A stretch of 64,000 nt of DNA from DASQHW01 sp038238245 (GCA_038238245.1 JBBRXX010000018.1:22411-86410), one strand, 5' to 3'. Shown: positions 27,296-36,345, counted from the stretch's first letter. Numbers and translations: made by a program. Notes: generated by a model not told the origin, from the letters alone.

Positions 27296-28302
27296 CAGGA
27301 CCAGCCGCGCAGATCGACCGGCCACTCCTCGACGACCTGGGCGTCGAGACCGGGACCATCGGCGATGTGCAGTCGTTCGTGCAGCGCAACCGTCGGGTCG
27401 ACGTGCGCGGGCCATACGAGCACGCGGTCGCCGACGCGCACGGTCGTGTCGGACGCGAACGTGAGGTGCTCGTCGGAGCAGAACCACACGGTGCCGTCCT
27501 CCACGGTCGGGTTGCCGTGGTCCATGCTGTGTGCCTTCAGCCCGCAATCGGCAACCGCCCATTTGTCGCCGGCGTGGATCACCGACGCCGCGATCACGAG
27601 CGCGGGAACGAACGGCAGACCCAGCTTCGCGTAGGCGGCGTCCATCAACGCGTAGGAGCCGGCTTGGATCTCGGTCGCCGCGGTGTTGACGTCGTACGTG
27701 CCGGTGCCGCCGGCCGAGACGACGTCACCGCCGACCGCCGCGTGCGCGGCGAGCAACTGCGTCATCGCGGCGCCGGTCTTGGCCGTGCGGTCCTCGCGGT
27801 CCTCGAGGCCCACCACATGACCCTCGTATCCCATCACGCCGCGCACGGAGAGCCCGGCGCCGCGAGCGCGCCCGGCGAGGCGGGCCGCGTCGCCGGGTGC
27901 ACAGCCACAGCGGGGCATGCCGACGTTGACGTCGACCAGCACCTCGCGGATGCCGTTCGCGGCGGCGGCATCGACGGTCGCGTCGCTGTCGACGGCGACC
28001 GTGACGCGTGCGCCGCAGTCGGCCATCGTCCGAAGCCGCGTCGCATCCGCGACCTCGTTCGCGAGCAGCAGGTCTTCGCGCATGCCGGCCCGGCTCATGC
28101 CGATGATCTCGCGCGGCGTCGCGCAGGTGAACGTCGAGTGGCCGCGCACCGCTTGCTCGCGCGCCAGCGCGGTGCACTTGTGCGCCTTGACGTGCGGTCG
28201 CAAGCGGCTCCCGGGCAACGCCCCAGCCATGGTGTCGAGGTTGCGCGCCAGCGCGGCACCGTCGACGACGAGCGCCGGTGTCGGGAGGTCGGCGACGCGC
28301 AT
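27292..28302 (-). CDS. D-threonine aldolase-like PLP enzyme (alanine racemase fold)
   Basis: The 336-residue protein starts MRVADLPTPALVVDGAALAR and has RPHVKAHK (residues 35-42) with the likely PLP lysine, Lys39. Near the C terminus, PAHVDPTVALHE supplies His and Asp as metal ligands. D-serine dehydratases usually have Cys at the second position, and D-threonine aldolases have Asp, so the aldolase (D-threonine to glycine and acetaldehyde) is favoured. The start may instead be the GTG at 28314, 12 bases upstream; neither has a strong ribosome site. Confidence 0.75.
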   Translation of the reverse strand: MRVADLPTPALVVDGAALARNLDTMAGALPGSRLRPHVKAHKCTALAREQAVRGHSTFTCATPREIIGMSRAGMREDLLLANEVADATRLRTMADCGARVTVAVDSDATVDAAAANGIREVLVDVNVGMPRCGCAPGDAARLAGRARGAGLSVRGVMGYEGHVVGLEDREDRTAKTGAAMTQLLAAHAAVGGDVVSAGGTGTYDVNTAATEIQAGSYALMDAAYAKLGLPFVPALVIAASVIHAGDKWAVADCGLKAHSMDHGNPTVEDGTVWFCSDEHLTFASDTTVRVGDRVLVWPAHVDPTVALHERLHIADGPGLDAQVVEEWPVDLRGWSC

Positions 28303-28365
28303 CACGCGCCCCACGCGTCAGAGAGCCTGGGGTCGGCGGTCAACGTCACTGCGCGAGGATGGCAC

Positions 28366-28740
28366 GTGTCTCCGACCCCTGCCGAAGCCCGCACGCCGAC
28401 GACCCGCGACTGGCACACGGGGGAATTGCCCGCGACGCCCCAGCGCGACTTCCTGATCCCGGCCGAACGGTGGGTCGAGGCGCCGCCCGAGCTACGAGCG
28501 CTCGGCGCCGACTTCGGCATCGATCTCGTCGCGTACAAGCGGCGCATCGGCCGCTATCTCTTGTGGCGCGCGGGTCCGGCGGTCCGCGCCGACGCCCGCT
28601 ACATGGCGATCGCCGCGGACGATGCCGCCGAGCAATGGACCTTTCGCCTGTTCGCCGACGGCCATGGCGAGGGCGCCGCGCCCGATGGCCGCGTGCACAT
28701 CCGGTTCCGCACCTGGAAAGAGGCGTTGCGTGACTCCTGA
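28366..28740 (+). CDS. Hypothetical protein, 124 residues
   Basis: The frame reads VSPTPAEARTPTTRDWHTGE and later DLVAYKRRIGRYLLWRAGPA and QWTFRLFADGHGEG. It is rich in Trp, Arg and acidic residues and has no membrane segment. It overlaps the methyltransferase start by 11 bases, which suggests co-translation and supports it being a real gene. GTG 28366 is the most plausible start, divergent from the PLP-enzyme gene. I do not recognise the family. Confidence 0.6.
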   Translation: MSPTPAEARTPTTRDWHTGELPATPQRDFLIPAERWVEAPPELRALGADFGIDLVAYKRRIGRYLLWRAGPAVRADARYMAIAADDAAEQWTFRLFADGHGEGAAPDGRVHIRFRTWKEALRDS

Positions 28741-29503
28741 GAATCCGTTCGCGGCGCACGAGGTGGGTGTGCTGTACGCGCGGGGCCGTCCGTTCCACCA
28801 TCCCCGCTCACTCGACCGCATCCGCGCCATCGTCGGTGATGCACCACTGACGCGGGCGCTCGACGTTGCGTGCGGCACCGGCATGTCGACGACCGCGCTG
28901 GCCGAGCACGCCCCGCTCGTGGTCGGCATCGACATGTCGCCGGAGATGCTGCGTGCCGGTCGTCCTGCACGAGGCACAGCGTTCATGCTCGCGAGCGCGG
29001 AGCGGTTGCCGTTCGCCCACGGATCCCTGGATGCTGTGACGTGCTGCTCGGGCGTGCACTGGTTCGACCAGCAGCGTTTCTTCTCCGAGCTCCGGCGCGT
29101 CCTGCGACGCGAAGGCTGGGTCGGGCTGTACGACCACTACTTCCTCGGCGAGATGGTCGATGTCCCCGCGTTCGCCGAATGGACGCGTGCCGAGCTCGAC
29201 AGGTATCCGCTGCCGGACCGCAATCCCCAAGTCGGCGATCCTCGTGCTGCGACCCCCGACGGCTTCGAGAAGATCGGCGACGAATTCTTCGCCGACGACA
29301 TCGAGATGACCCACGACAGTTTCGCCGACTATCAGCTCACGATCAGCAACTTCGTCGCGGCGGCGGAGCGGGGCACGCCGCGCGCGGAGCTGCGCGCGTG
29401 GTTGCTCGAATCGACTGCATCCCTGTTCGAGGGCGCGTCCACCCGCGTCTTGCGGTTCCTGGGTTCCATCACATGCCTACGGCCCACGGAGAAGCCGTCG
29501 TAA
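28730..29503 (+). CDS. SAM-dependent methyltransferase (class I)
   Basis: A 257-residue protein with the SAM motif I LDVACGTGMST (about residues 44-54), an acidic end of strand two in VVGIDMSPEML, and SLDAVTCCSGVHWFD as motif IV-like. It looks like the UbiE/type 11 group, but the menaquinone methyltransferase is a separate gene at 37518, so this one probably has another substrate. The GTG start lies within the preceding hypothetical gene. Its 3' end overlaps menE by 27 bases in convergent orientation. Confidence 0.82.
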   Translation: MTPENPFAAHEVGVLYARGRPFHHPRSLDRIRAIVGDAPLTRALDVACGTGMSTTALAEHAPLVVGIDMSPEMLRAGRPARGTAFMLASAERLPFAHGSLDAVTCCSGVHWFDQQRFFSELRRVLRREGWVGLYDHYFLGEMVDVPAFAEWTRAELDRYPLPDRNPQVGDPRAATPDGFEKIGDEFFADDIEMTHDSFADYQLTISNFVAAAERGTPRAELRAWLLESTASLFEGASTRVLRFLGSITCLRPTEKPS

Positions 29504-30610
29504 CGGCTTCCCGCTCGCCGTACGCGGGATGACGTCCACGAGTCGAATTTCACGCGGTAGCTTCGCCGCACTGAGCTGCGCGCGCGCCTGGGCGCGCAGG
29601 TCGTCAAGCGTCGGTGTTGCGCCGGCCGACGGCACCACGAACGCGACGACGCGCTCCCCCCATTCGTCGTCGGGCACACCGACGACGCAGACGTCCCGGA
29701 CTGCGGGCGACGACAGCAGGACCCCTTCGACCTCGGTCGGGCTGACGTTGACGCCGCCGGTGATCACGAGGTCCTTCAACCGTTCGACCACCCGCAGCCG
29801 CCCGTCGTCGAGGATTCCGGCGTCTCCGGTGTGCAGCCAACCCTCCCGCGTGAGCACCTCGGCGGTCCGGGTCGGGTCGAGCCGGTAGCCGCGCATCACC
29901 ATCGCGCCCCGAATGAGGATCTCGGCGTCGGCGGCCAAGGAGATGTCGGCGCCCGCGATCGGCACGCCGTCGAGCGCGAACCCTCCCCATGTCTCGGAGA
30001 GCCCGTACGCATCGACGACCCGGATCCCGCGCGCTTCGGCCTGTGCGCGTAGGGACGCGGGGCACGGCGCCCCGCCGACGATCACGCGGCGGAACTCGTG
30101 CAGCGGCGCACCGGCGTCGAGCATCCGGTGCAGCGCCGTGGGCACGAGCGACACGATCGATGTGCCGTCGGTGCGCGGGGACGCCGCCACTCGCTCGACA
30201 TCGAACGCGTCGTGCACGGTGCAGGGAACGCCCGTGACGTACGAACGCGCCACGATGGCGAGGCTCGCGACGTGGTGCAACGGAAGGCACGCGAGCCAGC
30301 GGTCGCCCGGCCCGGCGTCGAGACCGTCGGAGTAGCCGCGGCCCATGACCTCCATGCCGGTGCGCGTCAGCTCGGCGCCCTTCGGCTCGCCGGCGGTCCC
30401 GCTGGTCACGACGACCGCGGCGGTGTCGGCGGCGACGGGCACGCGTCCCGGCCGGAGCCGTTCGAGGAGCAGCTCGAGCTCGCGGCGGGCGAGCTTCGGG
30501 TTCAGCGCCAAGATGGCCTTGCCGTCGTCCCACGCCCGCCGGGCCGCGTCGGCGAGCTCCCGGCCCGCACCCGCGACGGCGACCAGCTCGGTTTCGTCCG
30601 TGGCCGGCAT
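29477..30610 (-). CDS. menE: o-Succinylbenzoate-CoA ligase
   Basis: The 377-residue adenylate-forming enzyme is short for the family, as MenE proteins of actinobacteria often are. It has the P-loop TSGTAGEPKGAELT (about residues 73-86), DAYGLSETWGG, LHTGDAGILDDGRLRVVER and the C-terminal lysine in TASGKPLRR. The position directly opposite menB and within a men locus makes MenE the best call over a generic acyl-CoA synthetase. The ATG at 30610 has TAGGGT 7 bases upstream and no ribosome site. An upstream palindrome shared with the merR promoter implies regulation. The 3' end overlaps the convergent methyltransferase. Confidence 0.88.
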   Translation of the reverse strand: MPATDETELVAVAGAGRELADAARRAWDDGKAILALNPKLARRELELLLERLRPGRVPVAADTAAVVVTSGTAGEPKGAELTRTGMEVMGRGYSDGLDAGPGDRWLACLPLHHVASLAIVARSYVTGVPCTVHDAFDVERVAASPRTDGTSIVSLVPTALHRMLDAGAPLHEFRRVIVGGAPCPASLRAQAEARGIRVVDAYGLSETWGGFALDGVPIAGADISLAADAEILIRGAMVMRGYRLDPTRTAEVLTREGWLHTGDAGILDDGRLRVVERLKDLVITGGVNVSPTEVEGVLLSSPAVRDVCVVGVPDDEWGERVVAFVVPSAGATPTLDDLRAQARAQLSAAKLPREIRLVDVIPRTASGKPLRRLLRGP

Positions 30611-30617
30611 CGTCGGT

Positions 30618-30623
30618 ACCCTA
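30618..30623 (-). promoter_or_regulatory. -10 element of menE (leaderless)
   Basis: Minus-strand TAGGGT ends exactly 7 bases before the menE ATG. The palindromic operator begins 4 bases further upstream. Confidence 0.6.
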
Positions 30624-30627
30624 ACCG

Positions 30628-30649
30628 TAGGAGTGATCGCTCCCAGAAT
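30628..30649. promoter_or_regulatory. Palindromic operator between menE and menB, identical to the merR site
   Basis: The core GGAG-T-GATC-G-CTCC (30630-30643) is a near-perfect dyad, flanked by TA and CAGAAT. All 22 bases are identical to 39007-39028 in the merR promoter. It lies just upstream of the menE -10 and overlaps the expected -35 area of menB, whose possible -10 is TACCGT at 30665-30670. Confidence 0.75.
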
Positions 30650-30665
30650 GACTGCTCCCGCCATT

Positions 30666-30715
30666 ACCGTGCGGACGCAGCGGAGCCACGGATGGCGAAG
30701 CGAGGGAGCCATGTG
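30666..30715 (-). repeat. Dispersed 50-base repeat, copy 2 (upstream of menB)
   Basis: On the minus strand it starts CACATGGCTCCCTCGCTTCG and ends CGCTGCGTCCGCACGGT. It differs from copy 1 at two of 50 positions. It fills the space between the menE/menB operator and the menB ribosome site (AAGGAGG at 30716-30722), so it would be the 5' leader of the menB transcript. Confidence 0.9.
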
Positions 30716-30730
30716 AAGGAGGAACCGCCA

Positions 30731-31579
30731 ATGAAGACCGGCACGCAGATCCGGGCCGGCGCGGACTGGAAGCCCCAGACCCCCGACGGCTTCACCGACG
30801 TGACCTACGAGACGGCCGACGGCATCGCGAAGATCACGATCTGCCGGCCGGAGGTGCGCAACGCCTTCCGTCCCCGCACGCTGTTCGAGCTGCGCGACGC
30901 GTTCGAGGTCGCCCGCGACGATCCCGAGATCGGCGTGATCATCCTCACCGGGGAGGGGACGGAAGCGTTCTGCTCGGGCGGCGACCAGCGCGTGCGCGGC
31001 GACGATGGTTACCAGGACGACAAGGGCATCGGTCGCCTGAACGTGCTCGATCTCCAGGTGCAGATCCGCCGGCTTCCCAAGCCGGTCATCGCGATGGTCG
31101 CGGGGTACGCGATCGGCGGTGGGCACGTGCTGCACATCGTGTGCGATCTCACGATCGCCGCCGACAACGCGCGCTTCGGCCAGACGGGACCGCGCGTCGG
31201 CAGCTTCGACGGGGGCTACGGCTCGGGCCTCCTCGCGCGCATCGTCGGTCAGAAGAAGGCGCGGGAGATCTGGTACCTCTGCGAGCAGTACGACGCGCAG
31301 GCCGCGGCCGACATGGGCCTGGTGAACAAGGTCGTGCCGCTCGCCGACCTGGAAGCGGAAACCGTCGCATGGGCGCGCCGCATGCTCGGGCACTCGCCGC
31401 TCGCGCTCCGCATGCTGAAGGCGTCGTTGAACGCGGCCGACGACGGCCTCGCCGGCATCCAGCAGCTCGCGGGTGATGCCACGCTCCTCTACTACATGAG
31501 CGAGGAGGCGCAGGAGGGCAAGAACGCCTACCTCGAGAAGCGCACGCCTGCCTTCGACCAGTACCCCAAGCGCCCGTGA
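30731..31579 (+). CDS. menB: 1,4-Dihydroxy-2-naphthoyl-CoA synthase
   Basis: This crotonase-fold enzyme closes the naphthoate ring from o-succinylbenzoyl-CoA. The 282 residues show MenB-specific runs: RPEVRNAFRPRT, EAFCSGGDQRVRG (about residues 83-95), GQTGPRVGSFDGGYGSG and QKKAREIWYLCEQY, and the end EKRTPAFDQYPKRP. These distinguish it from generic enoyl-CoA hydratases in the window. AAGGAGG lies 8 bases before the ATG. Its last bases overlap the menA GTG (GTGA). The upstream operator and repeat are described separately. Confidence 0.95.
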   Translation: MKTGTQIRAGADWKPQTPDGFTDVTYETADGIAKITICRPEVRNAFRPRTLFELRDAFEVARDDPEIGVIILTGEGTEAFCSGGDQRVRGDDGYQDDKGIGRLNVLDLQVQIRRLPKPVIAMVAGYAIGGGHVLHIVCDLTIAADNARFGQTGPRVGSFDGGYGSGLLARIVGQKKAREIWYLCEQYDAQAAADMGLVNKVVPLADLEAETVAWARRMLGHSPLALRMLKASLNAADDGLAGIQQLAGDATLLYYMSEEAQEGKNAYLEKRTPAFDQYPKRP

Positions 31580-32445
31580 CGACCGCGCGGCTCTGGTACG
31601 AGGGCGCGCGACCCAAGACGTTGGGCGCGGCTGTCTCGCCGGTGCTGGTCGGCACCGCGGCCGGTTCGCTCGACGGCGCCACGAACTGGCCGCGCGCCGC
31701 CGCCGCGCTCGTCGTTGCGGTGGCGCTCCAGGTCGGCGTCAACTTCGCCAACGACTACTCCGACGGTGTCCGCGGCACCGACGCGAACCGTCGCGGGCCC
31801 GTACGCCTCACCGCAACCGGGCTGGCCACGCCCCAGGCGGTGCGCACCGCGGCGGTGTGCGCGTTCGCGCTCGCCGCGCTCGTCGGCGGAGTGCTCTCAC
31901 TGGTCGTCAACCCGTGGTTGTTGCTGCTCGGCGTGGCCGCGATCGGTGCCGCAGTCACCTACACCGGCGGACCGAAGCCGTACGGCTACATCGGCCTCGG
32001 CGAAGTGATGGTGCTCGTGTTCTTCGGCTTCGTTGCCACCGTGGGCAGTGCGTACGTGCAACACGAGAGCATTCCGGCCGCCGCGTGGTTCGCGGCGCTC
32101 GCCGTCGGGCTTCCGGCGTGCGGCATCCTGCTGGCCAACAACATCCGTGACACCGAGAGCGATCGCGTCGCCGGCAAGCGCACGATCGCCGTACGCGTCG
32201 GCGTGGGTCCGGCGCGCACGCTCTACGCCGCGTGCCTGGTCGGCGCACTCGTGGCGGTCGCGGCCGCAGCGGCGTTCGAGCCCTACGCGCTGCTCGCCCT
32301 CCTCGCGGCGCCGCTCGCGATGCGTCCCGTCCACAACGTGCGGACGCGTGCTGACCCACCGTCGTTGATCGCCGCGCTCGTCGGCACGGTCCGCTTCCAG
32401 CTCGCACTCTCGGCGTTGCTCGCGGCCGGGCTCTGGATCAGCTAG
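31576..32445 (+). CDS. menA: 1,4-Dihydroxy-2-naphthoate polyprenyltransferase
   Basis: The 289-residue integral membrane UbiA-family protein attaches the prenyl tail to dihydroxynaphthoate. It begins with the MenA-like GARPKTLGAAVSPVLVGTA, has the first acidic motif NFANDYSDG (about residues 56-64) and the second NNIRDTESDRVAGKRTIAVR (about 190-209), with eight or so hydrophobic helices. The GTG start overlaps menB by four bases. Its end overlaps menH by four bases in convergent orientation. Confidence 0.94.
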   Translation: MTTARLWYEGARPKTLGAAVSPVLVGTAAGSLDGATNWPRAAAALVVAVALQVGVNFANDYSDGVRGTDANRRGPVRLTATGLATPQAVRTAAVCAFALAALVGGVLSLVVNPWLLLLGVAAIGAAVTYTGGPKPYGYIGLGEVMVLVFFGFVATVGSAYVQHESIPAAAWFAALAVGLPACGILLANNIRDTESDRVAGKRTIAVRVGVGPARTLYAACLVGALVAVAAAAAFEPYALLALLAAPLAMRPVHNVRTRADPPSLIAALVGTVRFQLALSALLAAGLWIS

Positions 32446-33140
32446 CCGTGCTGCGCCGCGAACGCCGCGATGAACGCACCGAGGGCCGCGGGCTGTTCGA
32501 GCGCGAGCGAGTGGCCGCCCTCGAGGCGCACGTGACGGGCCGGGCCTCCGATCCGTTCGAGCATCTGCAACGCGATCGTCTCGAATTTCTGGTCGAGGCG
32601 GCCGGTGACGAGCGCGACCGGCATCGCGAGCTCGGCCAGCTGCGCCCACATCGGTTCCATCGCGCCCGTGCCGAGCACCCGCAGGCAGTGGGTCAGGTGG
32701 CGTGCGGGAAGCAGCGCGCGTTCGGCGAGACCGGGCGCGTCGGGCGGCACGCCCGCGAACAAGGGCTGGGCGAGCCACTGCTCGAGAAAGGCGTCGACGC
32801 CGTCGCGCTCGATCGCGCGCCCGAGCTCCTCGTCGGAAGCGACGCGCGCGTGGCGCGCTTCATCGTCGGCGATGCCGGGCGTCGCGCTCACGAGCACGAG
32901 CCCCTGCACCAGGTGCGGGTGGTCGAGCGCGAGCCGCAGGCACAACCGCCCGCCCATGGAGTAGCCGACATACACCGCGCGTTGTCCGCGCGCGCCGATC
33001 GCTTCGGCGGTCGCAGCGAACGTCTCGCGTATGGGCACGTCGAGCGCCACGACGTCGCAGCTCGCGTCCACGACCTCGCGGACGCCGTTCCACGAGCTCG
33101 CCGTCTGTGTGAAACCCGGTACGAGCACCACCTTCGGCAC
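32442..33140 (-). CDS. menH: SHCHC synthase-like alpha/beta hydrolase
   Basis: MenH removes pyruvate from the MenD product. The 232-residue alpha/beta hydrolase has the oxyanion strand LVPGFTQTASSW, the nucleophile elbow GYSMGGR (about residues 79-85) and the catalytic histidine in LEGGHSLALEQP. Divergent placement 17 bases from menD supports MenH over other hydrolases. The GTG start lies 6 bases from a CACAAT -10 that overlaps the menD -10. No Shine-Dalgarno sequence is present. Confidence 0.85.
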   Translation of the reverse strand: MPKVVLVPGFTQTASSWNGVREVVDASCDVVALDVPIRETFAATAEAIGARGQRAVYVGYSMGGRLCLRLALDHPHLVQGLVLVSATPGIADDEARHARVASDEELGRAIERDGVDAFLEQWLAQPLFAGVPPDAPGLAERALLPARHLTHCLRVLGTGAMEPMWAQLAELAMPVALVTGRLDQKFETIALQMLERIGGPARHVRLEGGHSLALEQPAALGAFIAAFAAQHG

Positions 33141-33145
33141 GAGAG

Positions 33146-33152
33146 CATTGTG
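33146..33152. promoter_or_regulatory. Overlapping symmetric -10 elements of menH and menD
   Basis: CATTGT (33146-33151, plus) ends 6 bases before the menD ATG. CACAAT (33152-33147, minus) ends 6 bases before the menH GTG. The two share five base pairs, and only 17 bases separate the start codons, so both transcripts would be leaderless. Confidence 0.55.
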
Positions 33153-33157
33153 CCGCG

Positions 33158-34858
33158 ATGACCGGCCCCGACGTCAGCACCTCGTTTGCGCGGACGCTCG
33201 TCGACGAATGGGTGCGTGCCGGCATCACGCATGCTGTCGTGTCACCCGGCTCCCGCAATACGCCGCTCGTCCTGGCGCTCGCGCGTGACGGCCGGCTGCG
33301 CCTCGACGTCGTCCTCGACGAGCGGTCGGCGGCGTTCCGCGCGCTCGGTGCCGGTCTCGCAACCGGACGGCCGGCAATCGTGTGCTGCACGTCCGGGACG
33401 GCGGCGGCGAACATGCATCCGGCGGTGATCGAAGCGCACCATGCCCGCGTCCCGTTGCTCGTCTGCACCGCGGACCGGCCGCCCGAGCTGCGCGACTGGG
33501 GCGCGGGCCAAACGATCGACCAGGCTCACCTCTTCGGGCGTGCGGTGCGCTGGTACCACGATCCCGGGCCGCCGGTCGACCGGCGCGGCGCCGGCGGGCA
33601 ATGGCGCGCGCTCGCCGGGCGCGCCGTCGCCGAAGCGCTCGGCCCGCCCCCGGGCCCGGTGCATCTCAACCTGCCGTTCGAAGAGCCACTGGTCCCGACG
33701 GGCGCGCCGCTCGTCGACGACTCCGGTCGCGCCGACGGGCAGCCGTGGACTCGAACGACGCGCGTGCACGCCGAAGCATCACCGAACGACATCGCCGCGC
33801 TCGCCGAGCTGGTGCGCGCCAATCCGCGCGGCCTCGTTGTTGCCGGATGGGGCGCGGGCGCGGAGCCGTCGACTGTGACCCGCTTCGCGGCGGCGGCCGG
33901 ATGGCCGGTGCTGGCCGATCCCGTGTCGCAGCTGCGCACGGGTCCCCAGACGGTGTCGACTTACGAAGCGCTGCTTCGGTGCGAGCAATTCGCGCGCGCC
34001 CACCGGCCGGAACTCGTGCTCCGTCTGGGCGCGCCGCTCACCAGCAAGATCGCGAATTCCTGGCTCGACATCGACGTGCCGCAGGTGGTTGTCGATCCGC
34101 ACCGCTCGTGGCTCGACCCGCAGCGTTCGGCGGCGTACCACGTCGCGGCGGACGCAAACGGCTTCCTTAGGTCGCTCACGGGCGCGCTCGGCGCGCAATG
34201 GGCGCCGACTCCGTGGTTCGCGAGCTGGTCCGCCGCCGAGCGCCGGGCGCGTGCCGCGATCGATCGCGTGCTCGACGATTGCGACGCGACGATCGAGGGG
34301 CAGGTGGCGCGGGACCTCGCGGCCGCGATTCCCGACGGTGGCACGCTCGTCGTTGCTTCGAGCCTGCCGGTGCGCGCGCTCGAGTGGTGCATGGCTCCGC
34401 GTACCGGCCTGCGCGTGCTCGCGAATCGGGGTGCGAATGGCATCGACGGATTCGTGTCGACGGTTGCGGGCGTCGCGGCCGCGAACGACGGCGCGCCGAC
34501 CGTTGCGTTGAGCGGTGATCTGTGCTTCTTGCACGACACCAACGGTCTGCTGCACACGGATCGGAAGGCAGCGACGACGTATGTCGTCATCGACAACGAT
34601 GGCGGCGGCATCTTTTCGTATCTTCCGCAGCACGATCTTCCCGAGTTCGAAGCGCTGTTCGCCACGCCATCAGGCATCGATCTCGTCGCCCTCGCCCGCG
34701 CCCGTGGCGTCACCGCCGAGCGGATCGACGGCCGCGCGAAATGGCACGAGCTCATCACCGGCGGGCCCGACGTCGTCGTCGTGCCGGTCGACCGCGAAGC
34801 GAGCGTGGCCCACCATCGCCGAATGTGGGACGCCGCCGCGACGGCAATCGCGGACTGA
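33158..34858 (+). CDS. menD: SEPHCHC synthase (thiamine-diphosphate enzyme)
   Basis: MenD adds the succinyl-semialdehyde group from 2-oxoglutarate to isochorismate, the committed menaquinone step. The 566 residues carry SPGSRNTPLVLALARDGRL near the N terminus, the TPP glutamate region LDERSAAFRALG (about residues 52-63), CCTSGTAAANMHPAV, and the C-terminal TPP/Mg segment GDLCFLHDTNGL. Length and motifs match MenD. The ATG at 33158 is 17 bases from the divergent menH start. Confidence 0.95.
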   Translation: MTGPDVSTSFARTLVDEWVRAGITHAVVSPGSRNTPLVLALARDGRLRLDVVLDERSAAFRALGAGLATGRPAIVCCTSGTAAANMHPAVIEAHHARVPLLVCTADRPPELRDWGAGQTIDQAHLFGRAVRWYHDPGPPVDRRGAGGQWRALAGRAVAEALGPPPGPVHLNLPFEEPLVPTGAPLVDDSGRADGQPWTRTTRVHAEASPNDIAALAELVRANPRGLVVAGWGAGAEPSTVTRFAAAAGWPVLADPVSQLRTGPQTVSTYEALLRCEQFARAHRPELVLRLGAPLTSKIANSWLDIDVPQVVVDPHRSWLDPQRSAAYHVAADANGFLRSLTGALGAQWAPTPWFASWSAAERRARAAIDRVLDDCDATIEGQVARDLAAAIPDGGTLVVASSLPVRALEWCMAPRTGLRVLANRGANGIDGFVSTVAGVAAANDGAPTVALSGDLCFLHDTNGLLHTDRKAATTYVVIDNDGGGIFSYLPQHDLPEFEALFATPSGIDLVALARARGVTAERIDGRAKWHELITGGPDVVVVPVDREASVAHHRRMWDAAATAIAD

Positions 34859-34908
34859 GCGCGTAGCATTATTCGGTCGAGTCACGAACTGTGGGGAGAC
34901 GAACGCGA

Positions 34909-36342
34909 ATGCAAGGGCGTGGAAGAGCGGGCATCGTACGAGAACGGTGGCACGACATCGCGCGCTCGGAACCCCTCGGGAAGGTGCTCGTCTACGTCGC
35001 CCTCGTCGTGTCGGCAGTCGCGAACAGCGTCATGTTGCTCACCGTGGAGTCGATCACACCGACGGAACGGGCGACGCTGCTGATCGTCGGGCTGATGGCG
35101 TGGATCCTGCTGATCGCGCTCGGATGGGCGCGGGGAACCCTGCCACTGCGTCCCGTGCTGATCGCGATCGTCTTGACGTCGTTACTGGCCGTCGCGACCC
35201 CGTCGCACCAGTCGAAGGACGTCTTCTCGTACGCCATGTACGGACGCATCGTGACCGAGCACCACCACAATCCCTACGACAGCTATCCGATGCATTTCGA
35301 AGGCGACCCGATGCGGCGCCACGTGAGCGCGATCTGGCAGCGCACCCCGGACATCTACGGCCCCGCCTTCACCGTGGTCATGGCCGCGCTCGCACCCGTG
35401 ATCGGCGAGTCGACGTTCTTGGCCCGTTTCCTCTATCAGCTCATCGCCGCGGTCGCGGTCGGCGCGTTGTTGTGGCTGCTGTGGAAACGAACGCGTAGTC
35501 CGACCGCGTTGGCGTTCGTGGGGCTGCATCCGCTCGTCTCGGTGAGCGTCATCAACGGGGGACATCCCGACGCGCTGATCGCGCTCGCGTTCCTCCTGGC
35601 GTTCCTGCTCGCGTTGGAACGTCGCGTCGTGCTCTGTGCCCTCGCACTCGCGTTCGGCGTCGCGATCAACTTCAGTGTGATCGCGGCTGCCGCCGCACTC
35701 GGCGTGTGGGCGGCACGACGATGGACACGTCCGGAGATCGTGAAGCTGGCCGCGATCACGCTCGGCCTCGGCGCCGCGCCGTATCTCTTCCTCTCCGGTT
35801 GGCTGGACAACGCCAAAGCGCACCAGGAGCTGATCAGCCGGCTGTCGATCTGGAACCCACTCGCGAGCCTCCTCACCGACTCGGGCCCGTTCCCGTTCGT
35901 GTCGCTGACGACGCGTCAGCTGCGCAACGTCATGCCCAACAGCACGACGTTGATGGCCGCACTCTTGCTGATTTTCGTCCTGGTTCGCTTCACCGGCCGG
36001 CGTACGCCGGAGCTCGCGATCGCCGCCGCGCTCGCGGCGTTCCTGGTGACGAGCCCATGGGTGATGCCGTGGTACGCGTTCGCCGCGTTCCCCTTCCTCG
36101 CCATGCGCAAGCCGAACCTGCTGACCTGGTCGGTCGCGATCTACAGCGCGTTCATCCTGGTGAGCGACCAGTTCCCGTCGCTGTCGCCGCAGGTGGTCGG
36201 GAGCCTGACGCACCACTTCTACCAGACTGCCGTGCCCGTGCTCGCGTGCATCGCGTGCGTCGTGGCGATCGTCGTCCGGCCGCGCGCCCATGACGTCTCC
36301 ACGCCGACGGCCGAGGACGAGCTCGCGCTCCTGACCGCGTAG
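34909..36342 (+). CDS. Polyprenol-phosphate-mannose-type GT-C glycosyltransferase
   Basis: The 477-residue membrane protein has about eleven hydrophobic segments and the loop SKDVFSYAMYGRIVTEHHHN followed by PYDSYP, which resembles the catalytic loop of actinobacterial alpha-mannosyltransferases (MptA/B, GT87-like). They build lipomannan-type lipoglycans on the outer face of the membrane. The ATG at 34909 has GGGGAGA upstream; the GTG at 34891 is less likely. A possible -10 TAGCAT lies at 34864-34869. It sits between menD and menF but has no obvious menaquinone role. Confidence 0.75.
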   Translation: MQGRGRAGIVRERWHDIARSEPLGKVLVYVALVVSAVANSVMLLTVESITPTERATLLIVGLMAWILLIALGWARGTLPLRPVLIAIVLTSLLAVATPSHQSKDVFSYAMYGRIVTEHHHNPYDSYPMHFEGDPMRRHVSAIWQRTPDIYGPAFTVVMAALAPVIGESTFLARFLYQLIAAVAVGALLWLLWKRTRSPTALAFVGLHPLVSVSVINGGHPDALIALAFLLAFLLALERRVVLCALALAFGVAINFSVIAAAAALGVWAARRWTRPEIVKLAAITLGLGAAPYLFLSGWLDNAKAHQELISRLSIWNPLASLLTDSGPFPFVSLTTRQLRNVMPNSTTLMAALLLIFVLVRFTGRRTPELAIAAALAAFLVTSPWVMPWYAFAAFPFLAMRKPNLLTWSVAIYSAFILVSDQFPSLSPQVVGSLTHHFYQTAVPVLACIACVVAIVVRPRAHDVSTPTAEDELALLTA

Positions 36343-36345
36343 CCC

